Positions 25,347 through 33,950 are shown, counted from the first letter of the stretch. The stretch is 64,000 bases of DNA from Actinacidiphila yeochonensis CN732 (GCF_000745345.1 NZ_JQNR01000005.1:2914001-2978000); one strand, 5' to 3'. Made by a program: numbers and translations. Notes: a model not told the origin generated them from the sequence alone.

Positions 25347-26018
25347 GTGGCCGGCGTCACCGAAACGAGAGCACCCCGCCTCCCCGGCACCCGCGCGGAC
25401 GCCCTGCGCAACCGGGAGCGGATCCTGGCCGCCGCGATCGACACGTTCGTCGAGTCAGGCCCCGAGGCGCCACTCGACGACATCGCCCGCCGCGCGGGCG
25501 TCGGCAGTGCCACGCTCTACCGGCACTTCGCCGACCGGCGCGCCCTCGTCCGCCAGGCCCTCGCCCTTGTCGCCGGCCGGGTCGCGGACTCCGCCGAGGC
25601 GATCGCCGCCGACGTGGCGGACCCGTTCACCGCGCTGCGCCGCTTCGCGCACGCTGCGGCCGACCAGAGGGTCGGCGTCCTGTGCGGCATGTTCGGCGAC
25701 GTGGCCGCCGCGAGCCGCCAGGGGGACGAAGCGCAGCGGGACCGGTTGGCGGCCGCCGTCGGGGGACTCACCGAACGGGCCCGGAGGGCAGGGCAGTTGC
25801 GGCCGGACGTCGCTACGGAGGACTTCCTGATCGCGCTCGCCCAACTCGTCCGCCCGCTGCCCGGTCCGGCGCGCCCGTCCTCCGACGCCGCCGTCCACCG
25901 ACGCCTTGAGATCCTCCTCGACGGCCTCCGGGCGGTCCCGGCGTCACCGGCGGTCCCGGAACGCCCGGCGGTCGCGGAGTCCCCGGAGCCCTCGGAATCC
26001 CGGGAGCCCCCGGCGTGA
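25347..26018 (+). CDS. TetR-family regulator
   Basis: A 223-residue regulator. RADALRNRERILAAAIDTFV and APLDDIARRAGVGSATLYRHFADR form the helix-turn-helix. The C-terminal helices include the usual DFLIALAQLVRPLPG, and the protein ends in a Pro/Glu-rich tail. The GTG at 25347 has AAAGGAGAG 7 bases upstream. The 350 bases before it, as far as the ATG opposite at 24997, contain short CCGCACT/CTCC repeats and no other gene. The divergent dimethylformamidase-like gene is the only close candidate target. Confidence 0.85.
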   Translation: MAGVTETRAPRLPGTRADALRNRERILAAAIDTFVESGPEAPLDDIARRAGVGSATLYRHFADRRALVRQALALVAGRVADSAEAIAADVADPFTALRRFAHAAADQRVGVLCGMFGDVAAASRQGDEAQRDRLAAAVGGLTERARRAGQLRPDVATEDFLIALAQLVRPLPGPARPSSDAAVHRRLEILLDGLRAVPASPAVPERPAVAESPEPSESREPPA

Positions 26019-26073
26019 CGGACCCGGGCTCGGCGGGCAAGCACCGGCGACCAGGACGCGGGGGCGTCGCCCC

Positions 26074-26940
26074 TCAGGCTTCCGGTCGCCGCTCGTGCCC
26101 CTCGTGCCCCTGCCGGCGGTGGGGGTGGGCCGGGTAGACGCCCAGCAGCCGCACCTCGGACGAGAAGAAGTTCAGCTCCTCCAGGGCGAGGGCGACGCCG
26201 GGATCGTCCGGGTGCCCCTCGACCTCGACGTAGAAGCGGCTGGGGTGCAGCCCAGCGCCCATCTGGTAGCTCTCGATCTTGGTGATGTTCACGGCGTTGC
26301 TGGCGAAGCCGCCCAGCGCCTTGTACAGCGAGCTGGGGATGTTCCGCACGCAGAAGAACAGGCTCGACATCGTGGGCGCGCCGGTGGCCTCGGGGACGAC
26401 CGCGTCCCTGGACAGGACGACGAACCGGGTCGTGTTGTCCGGGTCGTCCTCGACCCCGGCCTTCAGCACCCGCAGCCCGTACTCGCGGGCCGCGGCCGGC
26501 GGGGCCAGCGCGGCGTGCCGGGGGTCGCCCAGCTCCGCCACCTCGCGGGCGGCCCCGGCGGTGTCCTGGGTGACCAGCGTCTGCCAGCCGCCCTCGCGCA
26601 GGACCTTGCGGCACTGGCCCAGCGCGTGCACGTGGCTGCGGACGTACTCGATCTGCTCCGCCGACCCGCCGGGCACGACGACGAGGTCGAAGCGGATGGG
26701 CAGGAAGTACTCGCCGATGATGGACAGGCCCGACTCCGGCAGCAGGTGGTGCACGTCCGCGACCCGGCCGGCGGTCGAGTTGTCCACCGGGATCACCGCG
26801 AGGTCGGCGGTGCCCAGCGTCACCGCGTCCAGCGCCTGCTCGAAGCTCGTGCAGGGCAGGCCCGTGCTGCCGGGGTAGAGGTCGGCGGTCGCGGCGGCCG
26901 AGTTGGAACCCGGCTCTCCCTGGTAGGCAATCGTGGTCAT
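26074..26940 (-). CDS. pheA: Prephenate dehydratase with C-terminal ACT domain
   Basis: A 288-residue enzyme converting prephenate to phenylpyruvate in phenylalanine synthesis. The dehydratase half begins IAYQGEPGSNSAAA and includes LAVIPVDNSTAGRVADVHHLL and the conserved catalytic DNTTRFVVL. The ACT domain follows (TMSSLFFCVRNIPSSLYKAL, NITKIESYQMG). The usual ESRP phenylalanine-binding motif reads ESYQ here, so feedback control may differ. The sequence type is closer to the proteobacterial IAYQGEPGANS group than to the other actinobacterial PheA, suggesting a second, specialised copy. There is no chorismate mutase domain. Confidence 0.85.
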   Translation of the reverse strand: MTTIAYQGEPGSNSAAATADLYPGSTGLPCTSFEQALDAVTLGTADLAVIPVDNSTAGRVADVHHLLPESGLSIIGEYFLPIRFDLVVVPGGSAEQIEYVRSHVHALGQCRKVLREGGWQTLVTQDTAGAAREVAELGDPRHAALAPPAAAREYGLRVLKAGVEDDPDNTTRFVVLSRDAVVPEATGAPTMSSLFFCVRNIPSSLYKALGGFASNAVNITKIESYQMGAGLHPSRFYVEVEGHPDDPGVALALEELNFFSSEVRLLGVYPAHPHRRQGHEGHERRPEA

Positions 26941-27463
26941 CGCGCCTCGGTTCTCTGCTGCCCGCACCGGCGATCCGCCGGCCGGCGGACGGTTCGGGAT
27001 CTCTCGTCTTCTCGCACCGGCCGGACGTCCCGGTCGGCCTCGGAGGCGTCCCACGCCGTGGCACCTCCCACCCGGCATACTCCTTGGTCGCGACGGCGTT
27101 CTCCAACTCGCCGCCCTCCGCTTGACGCGGCGGCGGTGCTCCCCGCCGTGCCCGATCCGCTTGTCCCTGGCGGCCGGGGACGGGGCAGGACCCCGGCTCG
27201 CCGCCTCTCGCGCCTGCCCCTTCTGACCGCGCCGGGAGCCCTCAGCGGGCCCACCGTCCGCGCGAAGTCCCCCGCGAAGCGTGAGCCCCGCGGCCTGGGG
27301 GTGACGGGAGGGGCGGCCGGCACGGACGGCGGACCGGGGGTGTACGGCGCGGTGGAGTCCGGCGAACCGTGCGCTGCGCTCTCCCCGGGCCCCCGGCGGT
27401 GCTGAGGCAGCGCCGAGGCAGTGCTGAGAGGCGGGGAGCATCAGGCCGGGGGCGTCGCGTGGG
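26941..27463. other. 523 bases without a recognisable gene
   Basis: Between two leftward genes the sequence is GC-rich and open in several frames by composition only. No ribosome site, tRNA, repeat or strong terminator stands out. The promoter of the prephenate dehydratase must lie here. Confidence 0.35.
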
Positions 27464-28756
27464 TCAGCGCGGCGATGGTGTGGCGCCGCGGCGGGTGGCT
27501 GCCCAGAGGAGGAGAGCGAGCAGACTGACCCCGGCGCCCAGCGCGCAGACGGCCGTCCAGCCCGCCGCCGCGTAGAGAGCGGTCGCGGCGACGGCGCCGG
27601 AGGCGCTGCCGATCGAGTAGAAGACCATGTAGCCGCCGATCAGCCGGCTGCCCGCCTCCGGGTGCAGAGCGTAGATCAGGGTCTGGTTGGTGACGTGGAC
27701 GGCCTGTACGGCGAGGTCGAGGAGGATCACGCCGGCCGCCAGCGCCCAGAGCGAGTGCCGGGTGAGGGCCAGCGGCAGCCAGGAGGCGGTGAGCAGGGCC
27801 AGGCCGATGCCGGTGGTGCGCTGGGAGAAGCCTTGGTCGTTCAGGCGGCCGGCCGCTGTGGCGGCGAGGGCGCCCGCGGCTCCGGCCAGTCCGAACGCTC
27901 CGATCGCGGTGTGGGACAGGGAGAGCGGGGGTGCGCTGAGCGGCAGCGCGACACTGCTCCACAGGGTGCTGAAGGCGGCGAAGACCAGCAGGGCGAGCAG
28001 GGCCCGCACGCGGAGGAGGCGCTCGCGGGCGAACAGCGTGACGGTGGAGCGCAGCAACTGCCCGTACGTCCTGGCCGTCGACGTGGTGCTGGTGCTGGTG
28101 CTGGTGCTGGTGCTGGTGCTGGTGCGGGACGGCAGCAGGCGGTGGAGTGCCAGGGCGATCGCGCAGGTGAGAACCGCTGAGGAGAGGTAGACGGCGCGCC
28201 AGCCGGCGAGGTCGGCCAGGAGACCGGACACGGTGCGGGCGAGCAGGATGCCGGTGACCACGCCGCTGGTCACCAGGCCGACGACCCGTCCGCGTTCCTC
28301 GGGTGGGGCGAGGGACGCGGCGAAGGCCACCAGCGTCTGCGTGACCACCGCGAGCAGCCCCACGGCCGCGAGGCCCCCCAGCAGGAGCGTCGCGCTGCTC
28401 GCGGTGCCGACCGCCGTCAGCGCCGCCGCCAGGAGGAGGAGCTGCGCCACGACGAGACGTCTGCGGTCGAGCATGTCCCCCAGCGGTACGAGGAGGAAGA
28501 GCCCCAGGCCGTAACCGATCTGGGTCAGGGTCACGACCGCGCCGACCGTCGCGGTGCCGATCGAGAAGTCGCGGCCCAGCGTCACCAGGAGCGGCTGCGC
28601 GAAGTAGACGTTGGCCACGGCCGTTCCACAGGCGACGGCGAAGAGCACGGTGCCCCCTCTGGACAGCCTGAACGCGGGCACCCCCGTCCCCGTTCCCAGC
28701 GCCACGGCCTCCGCCGCCTCGGCCATCCCCGTCGTGCCCCCGTGGACTCTTGCCAT
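27464..28756 (-). CDS. MFS transporter
   Basis: A 430-residue, 12-helix major facilitator. GTVLFAVACGTAVANVYFAQPLL opens the first helix. The loop 2-3 signature is PLGDMLDRRRLVVAQ, and PEERGRVVGLVTSGVVTG forms helix 5. The second half starts after a central loop containing a (Ser-Thr)n stretch made by a hexanucleotide microsatellite. It resembles drug-resistance exporters. It is divergent from the HxlR gene, with 90 bases between holding two matching operators, so it is likely induced by loss of HxlR binding. The start at 28756 is the first ATG giving the MARVHGG N-terminus. Confidence 0.9.
   Translation of the reverse strand: MARVHGGTTGMAEAAEAVALGTGTGVPAFRLSRGGTVLFAVACGTAVANVYFAQPLLVTLGRDFSIGTATVGAVVTLTQIGYGLGLFLLVPLGDMLDRRRLVVAQLLLLAAALTAVGTASSATLLLGGLAAVGLLAVVTQTLVAFAASLAPPEERGRVVGLVTSGVVTGILLARTVSGLLADLAGWRAVYLSSAVLTCAIALALHRLLPSRTSTSTSTSTSTSTTSTARTYGQLLRSTVTLFARERLLRVRALLALLVFAAFSTLWSSVALPLSAPPLSLSHTAIGAFGLAGAAGALAATAAGRLNDQGFSQRTTGIGLALLTASWLPLALTRHSLWALAAGVILLDLAVQAVHVTNQTLIYALHPEAGSRLIGGYMVFYSIGSASGAVAATALYAAAGWTAVCALGAGVSLLALLLWAATRRGATPSPR
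28085..28125 (+). repeat. Hexanucleotide microsatellite (GGTGCT)6 inside the MFS gene
   Basis: Six perfect GGTGCT units plus GGTGC, 41 bases in all, encode alternating Thr and Ser in the cytoplasmic loop between the two halves of the transporter. Because the unit is 6 bases, slippage changes loop length without a frameshift. Confidence 0.9.
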
Positions 28757-28775
28757 GTGAAGCCCTTTCGCGGAA

Positions 28776-28833
28776 CTGGTTTCAACGTGCCACCAGGTGA
28801 CGGTAGCCGTATCTGGTAGCATGTTGCAACCAG
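28776..28833. promoter_or_regulatory. Two CTGGT-N11-ACCAG operators
   Basis: CTGGT-N11-ACCAG occurs at 28776-28796 and at 28813-28833, 37 bp apart, between the MFS and HxlR starts. The two sites also form a larger inverted pair (ACTGGTTTCAAC against GTTGCAACCAGT). The second site ends 13 bases before the HxlR ATG, which suits autorepression. Confidence 0.72.
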
Positions 28834-28846
28834 TGTGGAGGGTGGC

Positions 28847-29293
28847 ATGGTGGAGCGGACCCGTTTCGACGACAGCGACTGTCCCGTCGCGCGGTCGGTC
28901 GACGCGATCGGCGACTGGTGGTCGCTGCTGATCGTGCGGGACGCCTTCGACGGCAGCCGCCGCTTCGGGGAGTTCCAGCGCGGCCTCGGCGTGGCGAAGA
29001 ACATCCTCGCCGCGCGCCTGCGCTCGCTGGTCGCCGCCGGAGTCCTCGACACCGTCCCCGCCTCGGACGGCAGCGCCTACCGCGAGTACGTACTGACGCC
29101 GAGGGGCAGGGGCCTCTTCCCCGTCATCGTCGCGCTGCGCCAGTGGGGCGAGCAGAACCTCTTCGCCCCCGGCGAGCCGCACTCGGAGCTGGTCGACCGC
29201 GGGCAGGGGCTTCCCCTGCGGGCGTTGGAGGTCCGCGCCGCGGACGGACGGCGGCTCGACGCCGACGACACCACCGTCAACAAGCTCGGCTGA
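28847..29293 (+). CDS. HxlR-family winged-helix regulator
   Basis: A 148-residue regulator. DDSDCPVARSVDAIGDWWSLLIVRDAF contains the near-invariant N-terminal Cys followed by the winged helix; RRFGEFQRGLGVAKNILAARL is the recognition helix, and YVLTPRGRGLFPVIVALRQWGE the wing and dimer helix. The Cys can make these proteins thiol or electrophile sensors. GGAGGGT lies five bases before the ATG at 28847. It is divergent from the MFS gene and very likely its repressor. Confidence 0.9.
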   Translation: MVERTRFDDSDCPVARSVDAIGDWWSLLIVRDAFDGSRRFGEFQRGLGVAKNILAARLRSLVAAGVLDTVPASDGSAYREYVLTPRGRGLFPVIVALRQWGEQNLFAPGEPHSELVDRGQGLPLRALEVRAADGRRLDADDTTVNKLG

Positions 29294-29434
29294 CCGGCCG
29301 CCCGGGAGCCCCCGAACCGCGTCGCCGCCAGTCCGTTCGGGTGGGCAACGGCGCCGCCCGTCCCCTCGGCCCAGCCGGAACGACGCGTGACGCAGGCCAC
29401 AGGAACTCCCCACAGGCCACGGAGAGAACCTGGT

Positions 29435-30061
29435 GTGAGGGACACAGACAACGAGACGCGCCGACGCGTACGCGAAGGGGACCGTGAGGCGTTCGCCCAG
29501 CTGTACGAGCAGTTCGCACGTGCCGTGTACAACCACGGGCTGCGGCTGACCGGCGACTGGTCGACGGCCGAAGAGGTCATGTCCGAGACGTTCCTGGCGG
29601 CGTGGCAGGCCCGCGCGCGCGTCCAGGAGGACGGCGGGACGCTCCTGCCCTGGCTGTTGGGCATCGCCACGCACAAGGCCGACAACGCGCGGCGGGGATT
29701 CCGCAGGCGCCAGGGCTTCCTGGCGCGGCAGCCGCAGCCGGACGTCCAGGAGGACTTCGCCCCGGAGACCGCCGGACGCATCGACGACGCCAGACGCCTG
29801 CGTGCCGTGCACGCGGCCCTCTGCCGTCTGCGGCGCCAGGAACGGGAGGTGCTGGCCCTGTGCGTATGGGGCGGCCTGGACTACCAGCAGACCGCCGAGG
29901 CCCTGGGCATCGCCGTCGGCACCGTACGCTCCCGGCTCTCGCGCGCCCGCGGAAGGCTGGCCGCCCTGGCGGAAGAAGGCATGGAACGGCCCGGCGCCCG
30001 CGGAGAGATGACAGGTGAGGCCGCGATCGCGGCCCTGACCGTAGGGGAGAAGCCCGCATGA
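29435..30061 (+). CDS. SigE-type ECF RNA polymerase sigma factor
   Basis: A 208-residue ECF sigma factor. Region 2 is GDREAFAQLYEQFARAVYNHGLRLTGDWSTAEEVMSETFLAAW. Region 4 is LRRQEREVLALCVWGGLDYQQTAEALGIAVGTVRSRLSRAR. There is no SnoaL extension. The GTG at 29435 follows GGAGAG. Its stop overlaps the next ATG (ATGA), pairing it with a CU044_5270-type membrane protein, the usual partner of this ECF group and probably its regulator. Confidence 0.88.
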   Translation: MRDTDNETRRRVREGDREAFAQLYEQFARAVYNHGLRLTGDWSTAEEVMSETFLAAWQARARVQEDGGTLLPWLLGIATHKADNARRGFRRRQGFLARQPQPDVQEDFAPETAGRIDDARRLRAVHAALCRLRRQEREVLALCVWGGLDYQQTAEALGIAVGTVRSRLSRARGRLAALAEEGMERPGARGEMTGEAAIAALTVGEKPA

Positions 30062-31143
30062 AGGACACCGCGTCCCCGGCCGCCCGGGACCCGCGGCACG
30101 ACCGCGAAGAGATCGCCCGCCTGCTGCCCGCCCCCGCCGAACAGAACCTTCCGCACGAGCGGTTCCTGCACCACAAGGAGCAGCTCATGCGTCGGATCGA
30201 CCAGGACAGCGACCACGCCACCCGCTCCCACTCCCGGACCCGCACCCGCACCCGGCCGCAGCGCCGGCTGCTGCGGCCCGCGCTCCTGGCCCCGGCCACC
30301 GCGCTCGCCCTGGCCGGCGCGCTGACCGCCGGCATCGCGCTGACCCGCACCGGACAGGAGACGTCGGCCGGCGGCCGCGCGGACACCCGGGCGCTGCCCG
30401 CCGTGGCCCTGCTGGCACAGATCTCCGACACCGCGGGACGGCGTGCCGTTCCGACCGTGCGCGACAACCAGTACGTCTACACCCGGGAAGAGGGCCGCGC
30501 GGCGGACCTCACCAGCGGGAAGGCCGTCCTGGGGCCGCTGCGGGACACCGAGAAGTGGCTCTCCCAGGACCCCGACCCGGTCCAGCAGCAGGGGCTCCTG
30601 CGCGTCGACGGAGTGACGACCCGCCTCAACGCCGAGTTGGGCGACACCGACGGAACCCCGGCGGGTGTCGCCCGTCCCACCTACAAGTGGCTCGGCTCAC
30701 TGCCCACCGACCCCGACGCGCTGCTCGACTACCTGAAGTCCCAGAAGCCCCGGACCAACGACAGCGAACCCGACCAGTGGGCGTTCGACGAGATCGGGAA
30801 CCTGCTCGGCGGGGTGATGCCGCCGCGCACCGCCGCGGCCCTCTACCGGGCCGCGGCGAGGATCCCCGGCGTCGCCAGTGCGCCCGAGGCCCGCGACGCG
30901 ATCGGCCGCCAGGGCCTCGGCATCGTCCGTGAGGACGACCAGCACGCCTCCCGCACCGAGTGGGTCTTCGACAGCAAGGACTTCACCTTCCTCGGCTCCC
31001 GCACCGTGCTCGTCAAGGACACCCCGTACGGCAAGGCCGGCACCCTGATGTCCAGCTCGGCAGAGATCGAACACGGCGTGGCCGACAAGGCGGGGCAGCG
31101 GCCCGCCGCCGACGAGGTGACCCGCACGGACGCCACCGGCTGA
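30058..31143 (+). CDS. CU044_5270-family membrane protein, partner of the ECF sigma factor
   Basis: A 361-residue protein. A cytoplasmic N-terminal part of about 70 residues contains the (Arg-Thr)n run RSHSRTRTRTRPQRR. One membrane span follows (LLAPATALALAGALTAGIAL, about residues 80-100), then a large exterior domain with NQYVYTRE and DSKDFTFLGSRTV. The family is regularly encoded after SigE-type sigma factors and is thought to act as anti-sigma or sensor; there is no zinc-binding ZAS motif. It is translationally coupled to the sigma gene. Confidence 0.82.
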   Translation: MKDTASPAARDPRHDREEIARLLPAPAEQNLPHERFLHHKEQLMRRIDQDSDHATRSHSRTRTRTRPQRRLLRPALLAPATALALAGALTAGIALTRTGQETSAGGRADTRALPAVALLAQISDTAGRRAVPTVRDNQYVYTREEGRAADLTSGKAVLGPLRDTEKWLSQDPDPVQQQGLLRVDGVTTRLNAELGDTDGTPAGVARPTYKWLGSLPTDPDALLDYLKSQKPRTNDSEPDQWAFDEIGNLLGGVMPPRTAAALYRAAARIPGVASAPEARDAIGRQGLGIVREDDQHASRTEWVFDSKDFTFLGSRTVLVKDTPYGKAGTLMSSSAEIEHGVADKAGQRPAADEVTRTDATG

Positions 31144-31375
31144 CACGCATCCCGGCCCTGACCGGCCCCGCCGCCGTTCACCGCCGATCCCGCGAACGAG
31201 GACTTCCGCCCCCGGCCGTGCAGGTGGCGGCCGCGCAGGGCCCCGCACTTCGTCCCGTGCGGTCGCTCCCCGAGCGGCCGTGCGGGACGTGTGCGGGCGG
31301 AAGCCGGGCCACGCGGTGCAGGAGAGGCCCATCCTGGAGAGAGGTGACCCTCCACCACCGACCGAGAGTGAGCCT

Positions 31376-31534
31376 GTGAACCGACTCCTCACGCCTCCGT
31401 TCCTCTTTTCGGCCCCGGCCCACCTCGCCCGTCGTGAGGTCGACCGGCTCGGGATCGCACCGGGTGCCGTCGCCTGCGATGCCTGTCGAGTCGCGGATCT
31501 CCGCCTCCGTATCGCCAGGTGCCTCCCGTCATGA
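31376..31534 (+). CDS. Possible small Cys-containing protein
   Basis: A 52-residue frame from GTG 31376 reads SAPAHLARREVDRLGIAPGAVACDACRVADLRLRIARCLPS, with a CxxC pair. It ends in an ATGA overlap with the next frame, as real coupled genes do. Codon bias is weaker than in neighbours and the ribosome site is poor. It is either a small gene of unknown function or decayed DNA. Confidence 0.35.
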   Translation: MNRLLTPPFLFSAPAHLARREVDRLGIAPGAVACDACRVADLRLRIARCLPS

Positions 31535-31640
31535 CGGCGTCCAAGGAGTCTCGAACGGCGCTGTCGGAGGCTTGCGCGGTTGTCGGTCTGGATGCCCGGG
31601 GAGCTGTCCCCCTCCGCATCGCGGCGAACGCCCGTGGCCC
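31531..31640 (+). pseudogene. Possible remnant of a phosphotransferase N-terminus
   Basis: From ATG 31531, RTALSEACAVVGLDARGAVPLRIAANA resembles the first strand and helix of aminoglycoside-phosphotransferase-like kinases. The likeness ends there and no kinase core follows before the AraC gene. The remaining sequence to 31772 shows nothing recognisable. Confidence 0.35.
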
Positions 31641-31772
31641 TGGCGCGGAATCATGTGACCGCCTGCCGGCCCGGATCGTGAACGCCGTTGGACCCGGTCC
31701 GGGTACGCGGGAGACCGGTACGGACGGTCCGGAGCGGTCCCCTTGTATGGGAGCTCCGTGTCCGCGCCGGCC

Positions 31773-32684
31773 TCAGCGTGCGGCGAGCAGGACCGGGGTG
31801 CGGCGGAAACCGCCCGGTGCAGTGCCGTACTCGCGGCGGAAAGCGGCCGAGAACGCGAACTCGCTCGTGTACCCGACCTGGTGCGCGATGGCCGCGAGCG
31901 GGGCGTCCGACTCGCGCAGCATGCGCGCCGCGCGGCCCAGGCGCCACGTGGTCAGGTACCTCATCGGCGGCACCCCCACCACCGTGGTGAAGCGGCGCGT
32001 GAACGCCGTGCGCGGCATGGTGGCGGCCGAACTCAGCTGGGCCACCGTCCACGCCCGCTCCGGGTTCTCGTGGATCGCGCGCAGCGCGGCGGCTATCCCC
32101 GGGTCGTCGGCGCGCGGCCGGCCGGACGCGTCCTGCTCGTCGTACCACTGCCGCAGCACCTCGGCGAGAACCAGGTCGAGGAGTGCGGGCAGCGTGGCGC
32201 CGGTGCCCGGGCCGGTCGCGGCGGCATCGGCGGCCACGTCCGCCGCGAGGAGATCGATCAGTGTGCGCAGCCGTGGAGCGCGCTCGTACGCCGGCGACAG
32301 CGCTACGAGGTCCGGCAGCGCGCGCGGGTGCCGCGGTGAGGGACCGTGATCGAGGTGGTAGGCGCCGCACAGGAACTCGAAGTCCGCCGGGCCCGGCTCC
32401 GGCGGAAACGGGCCCAGCACCATCTCCGGCAGGTCCGCCAGCACGCGGGGGGCCGCGCACAGCCCGTGCGCGATGCCCGCGGAGACGAGTACGACGTCGC
32501 CCGGCCCGAGCCGGACCGGCTCGCCGTGCTCGGTGACCAGCCAGCACGTGCCGCGCCGGATGATGTGGAACCCGCTGCCGGAGAACGGCGGGAACCGCAC
32601 GCCCCGCCGGTCGGTCTGCCGGATCAGTCGGGCGGCGGCGCTGCCGACGCGCAGGGTGCGGATCACCTCGCTGATCAGGTCCAT
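31773..32684 (-). CDS. AraC-family regulator with cupin domain
   Basis: A 303-residue regulator. The N-terminal half is a cupin sensor (FHIIRRGTCWLVTEHGEPVRLGPGDVVLVSAGIAHGL). The C-terminal half carries two helix-turn-helices: WTVAQLSSAATMPRTAFTRRF and LAAIAHQVGYTSEFAFSAAF. The layout matches AraC proteins controlling a neighbouring oxidoreductase. The ATG at 32684 lies 7 bases after a TAAAGT -10 box, so the mRNA is probably leaderless. It is divergent from an acyl-CoA dehydrogenase-like gene across two direct repeats. Confidence 0.9.
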   Translation of the reverse strand: MDLISEVIRTLRVGSAAARLIRQTDRRGVRFPPFSGSGFHIIRRGTCWLVTEHGEPVRLGPGDVVLVSAGIAHGLCAAPRVLADLPEMVLGPFPPEPGPADFEFLCGAYHLDHGPSPRHPRALPDLVALSPAYERAPRLRTLIDLLAADVAADAAATGPGTGATLPALLDLVLAEVLRQWYDEQDASGRPRADDPGIAAALRAIHENPERAWTVAQLSSAATMPRTAFTRRFTTVVGVPPMRYLTTWRLGRAARMLRESDAPLAAIAHQVGYTSEFAFSAAFRREYGTAPGGFRRTPVLLAAR

Positions 32685-32691
32685 GCATACG

Positions 32692-32741
32692 ACTTTAGCG
32701 GCACGCACAAACGCGTATGGACCGGCGACGCTCGCGTATGG
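32692..32741. promoter_or_regulatory. AraC promoter and 21-bp-spaced direct-repeat operator
   Basis: CGCGTATGG occurs at 32712-32720 and 32733-32741, exactly 21 bp apart on the same strand, the spacing expected for two AraC-type half-sites on one face of the helix. The leftward -10 box TAAAGT (complement of 32692-32697) has a poor -35 that falls in the first repeat. This suggests control of both divergent genes by the AraC protein. Confidence 0.6.
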
Positions 32742-32775
32742 CCGCGGCCGCGAGGCCGGTGGTTGGGTCGATGGC

Positions 32776-33837
32776 ATGATCGACGATTCCGACAAGACGA
32801 ACGACATCCTGCGCGCTCACGCCGAGAAGACCGAACGGAACGAACGCCCGGCACCGGAGAGCCTCGACGCGCTGCGGGAAGCCGGGGACTTCGCGTTGCG
32901 GGTACCGAGAGGGCAGGGCGGAGCCGGAGCGGGCGTCGAGGCGGTGGCCCGGCGCCTGACCGCGCTGGGGCGGGCCTGCCCGTCGTCGGCGTGGGTCGCC
33001 GGGACGTGCGCGACGTCCAAGAACCTCGCGGGCGCGTGCTTCCCGGGCGCGGACGACCTGTTCGCGGACGCTGACGCGCTCTTCTGCGGCTCGGGTGTTC
33101 CCGGGGCGCAGGGCGTCCGGGACGGCGACGTCGTGCGGGTGTCGGGTCGCTGGCAGAACGTGTCCGGATGCGAGGACGCGGCCTGGGCCTCGCTCGCCGT
33201 GATGGTGGACGGTGTGTTCTCCCTCGCCGTGATTCCCGTGGCGGAGCTGACGATCGACCGGACGTGGCAGATGGCCGGGATGCGTGGCACCGGCAGCCAC
33301 ACCCTGGTCGCGGAGGACCTGCCCGTACCGGCGTCGCGGGTCGCGGCGGCGCCCCCGTTCGGCCTGAACGATGTGATGCTCTACGCGATGACGGTGCTCG
33401 GCCCGGTGGTCGGCGGCGCGCGCGGCGCACTCGACACGACGTTCGCGATGTTCGCCTCGGACCGCAAGCCGTTCATGAGCGCGCACGCGCGGATGGGGGA
33501 GTCGGCGGGCGCGCGGTACTGGCTCGCGGAGGCGGCGCGCCTGGTGGACCGGGCCGAGGAGACGATGCTGTCGGTGGCGCGGGAGGCGGACGCGCGCACA
33601 CTGTCCGACGTGGACGCTCCGCGGCTGCGCATGGCGCTGGCGGACGCGGGCCGGGACGCCCGCGCGGCCGTCGAACGGCTGATGGACCTCAACGGCGCCG
33701 GCGGCTTCCGCACAGCGAACGTGCTGCAGCGCTTCTGGCGTGACGTGTCCGTCGGCAGCCGCCACCCGCACCTGAACCCGTACCTCGCGGTCGAGACCTA
33801 CGGGACCGCGCTGGCGGGCGCCGGCGACGCCCGCTGA
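32776..33837 (+). CDS. Acyl-CoA dehydrogenase-like flavoprotein (monooxygenase type)
   Basis: A 353-residue protein related to the acyl-CoA dehydrogenase fold branch used by flavin-dependent monooxygenases. SLDALREAGDFALRVPRGQGGAG is the N-terminal helical domain, RVSGRWQNVSGCEDAAWA the middle beta domain, and WQMAGMRGTGSHTLVAEDLPVPASRV its closing segment. The C-terminal helices follow, ending GSRHPHLNPYLAVETYG. It lacks the clear catalytic Glu of true dehydrogenases, so hydroxylation or an unusual oxidation is more likely. The start at 32776 (MIDDSDK) is weakly supported. Probably controlled by the divergent AraC protein. Confidence 0.78.
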   Translation: MIDDSDKTNDILRAHAEKTERNERPAPESLDALREAGDFALRVPRGQGGAGAGVEAVARRLTALGRACPSSAWVAGTCATSKNLAGACFPGADDLFADADALFCGSGVPGAQGVRDGDVVRVSGRWQNVSGCEDAAWASLAVMVDGVFSLAVIPVAELTIDRTWQMAGMRGTGSHTLVAEDLPVPASRVAAAPPFGLNDVMLYAMTVLGPVVGGARGALDTTFAMFASDRKPFMSAHARMGESAGARYWLAEAARLVDRAEETMLSVAREADARTLSDVDAPRLRMALADAGRDARAAVERLMDLNGAGGFRTANVLQRFWRDVSVGSRHPHLNPYLAVETYGTALAGAGDAR

Positions 33838-33950
33838 CCCCGGAGGCCGGGCACGGGCCCAGCTGGCCCGGGGCGGCCCTGACCGGTGATCCGCGCGCCG
33901 GGGACCAGCAGCGGCACGGGGGAGCCGCAGCCGTGTGGCCGCCGCCCTGA

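Noticed and set aside
31280..31375. Upstream extension of the small CxxC frame
   Set aside because: No ribosome site and atypical composition; GTG 31376 is the last plausible start before the conserved-looking part.
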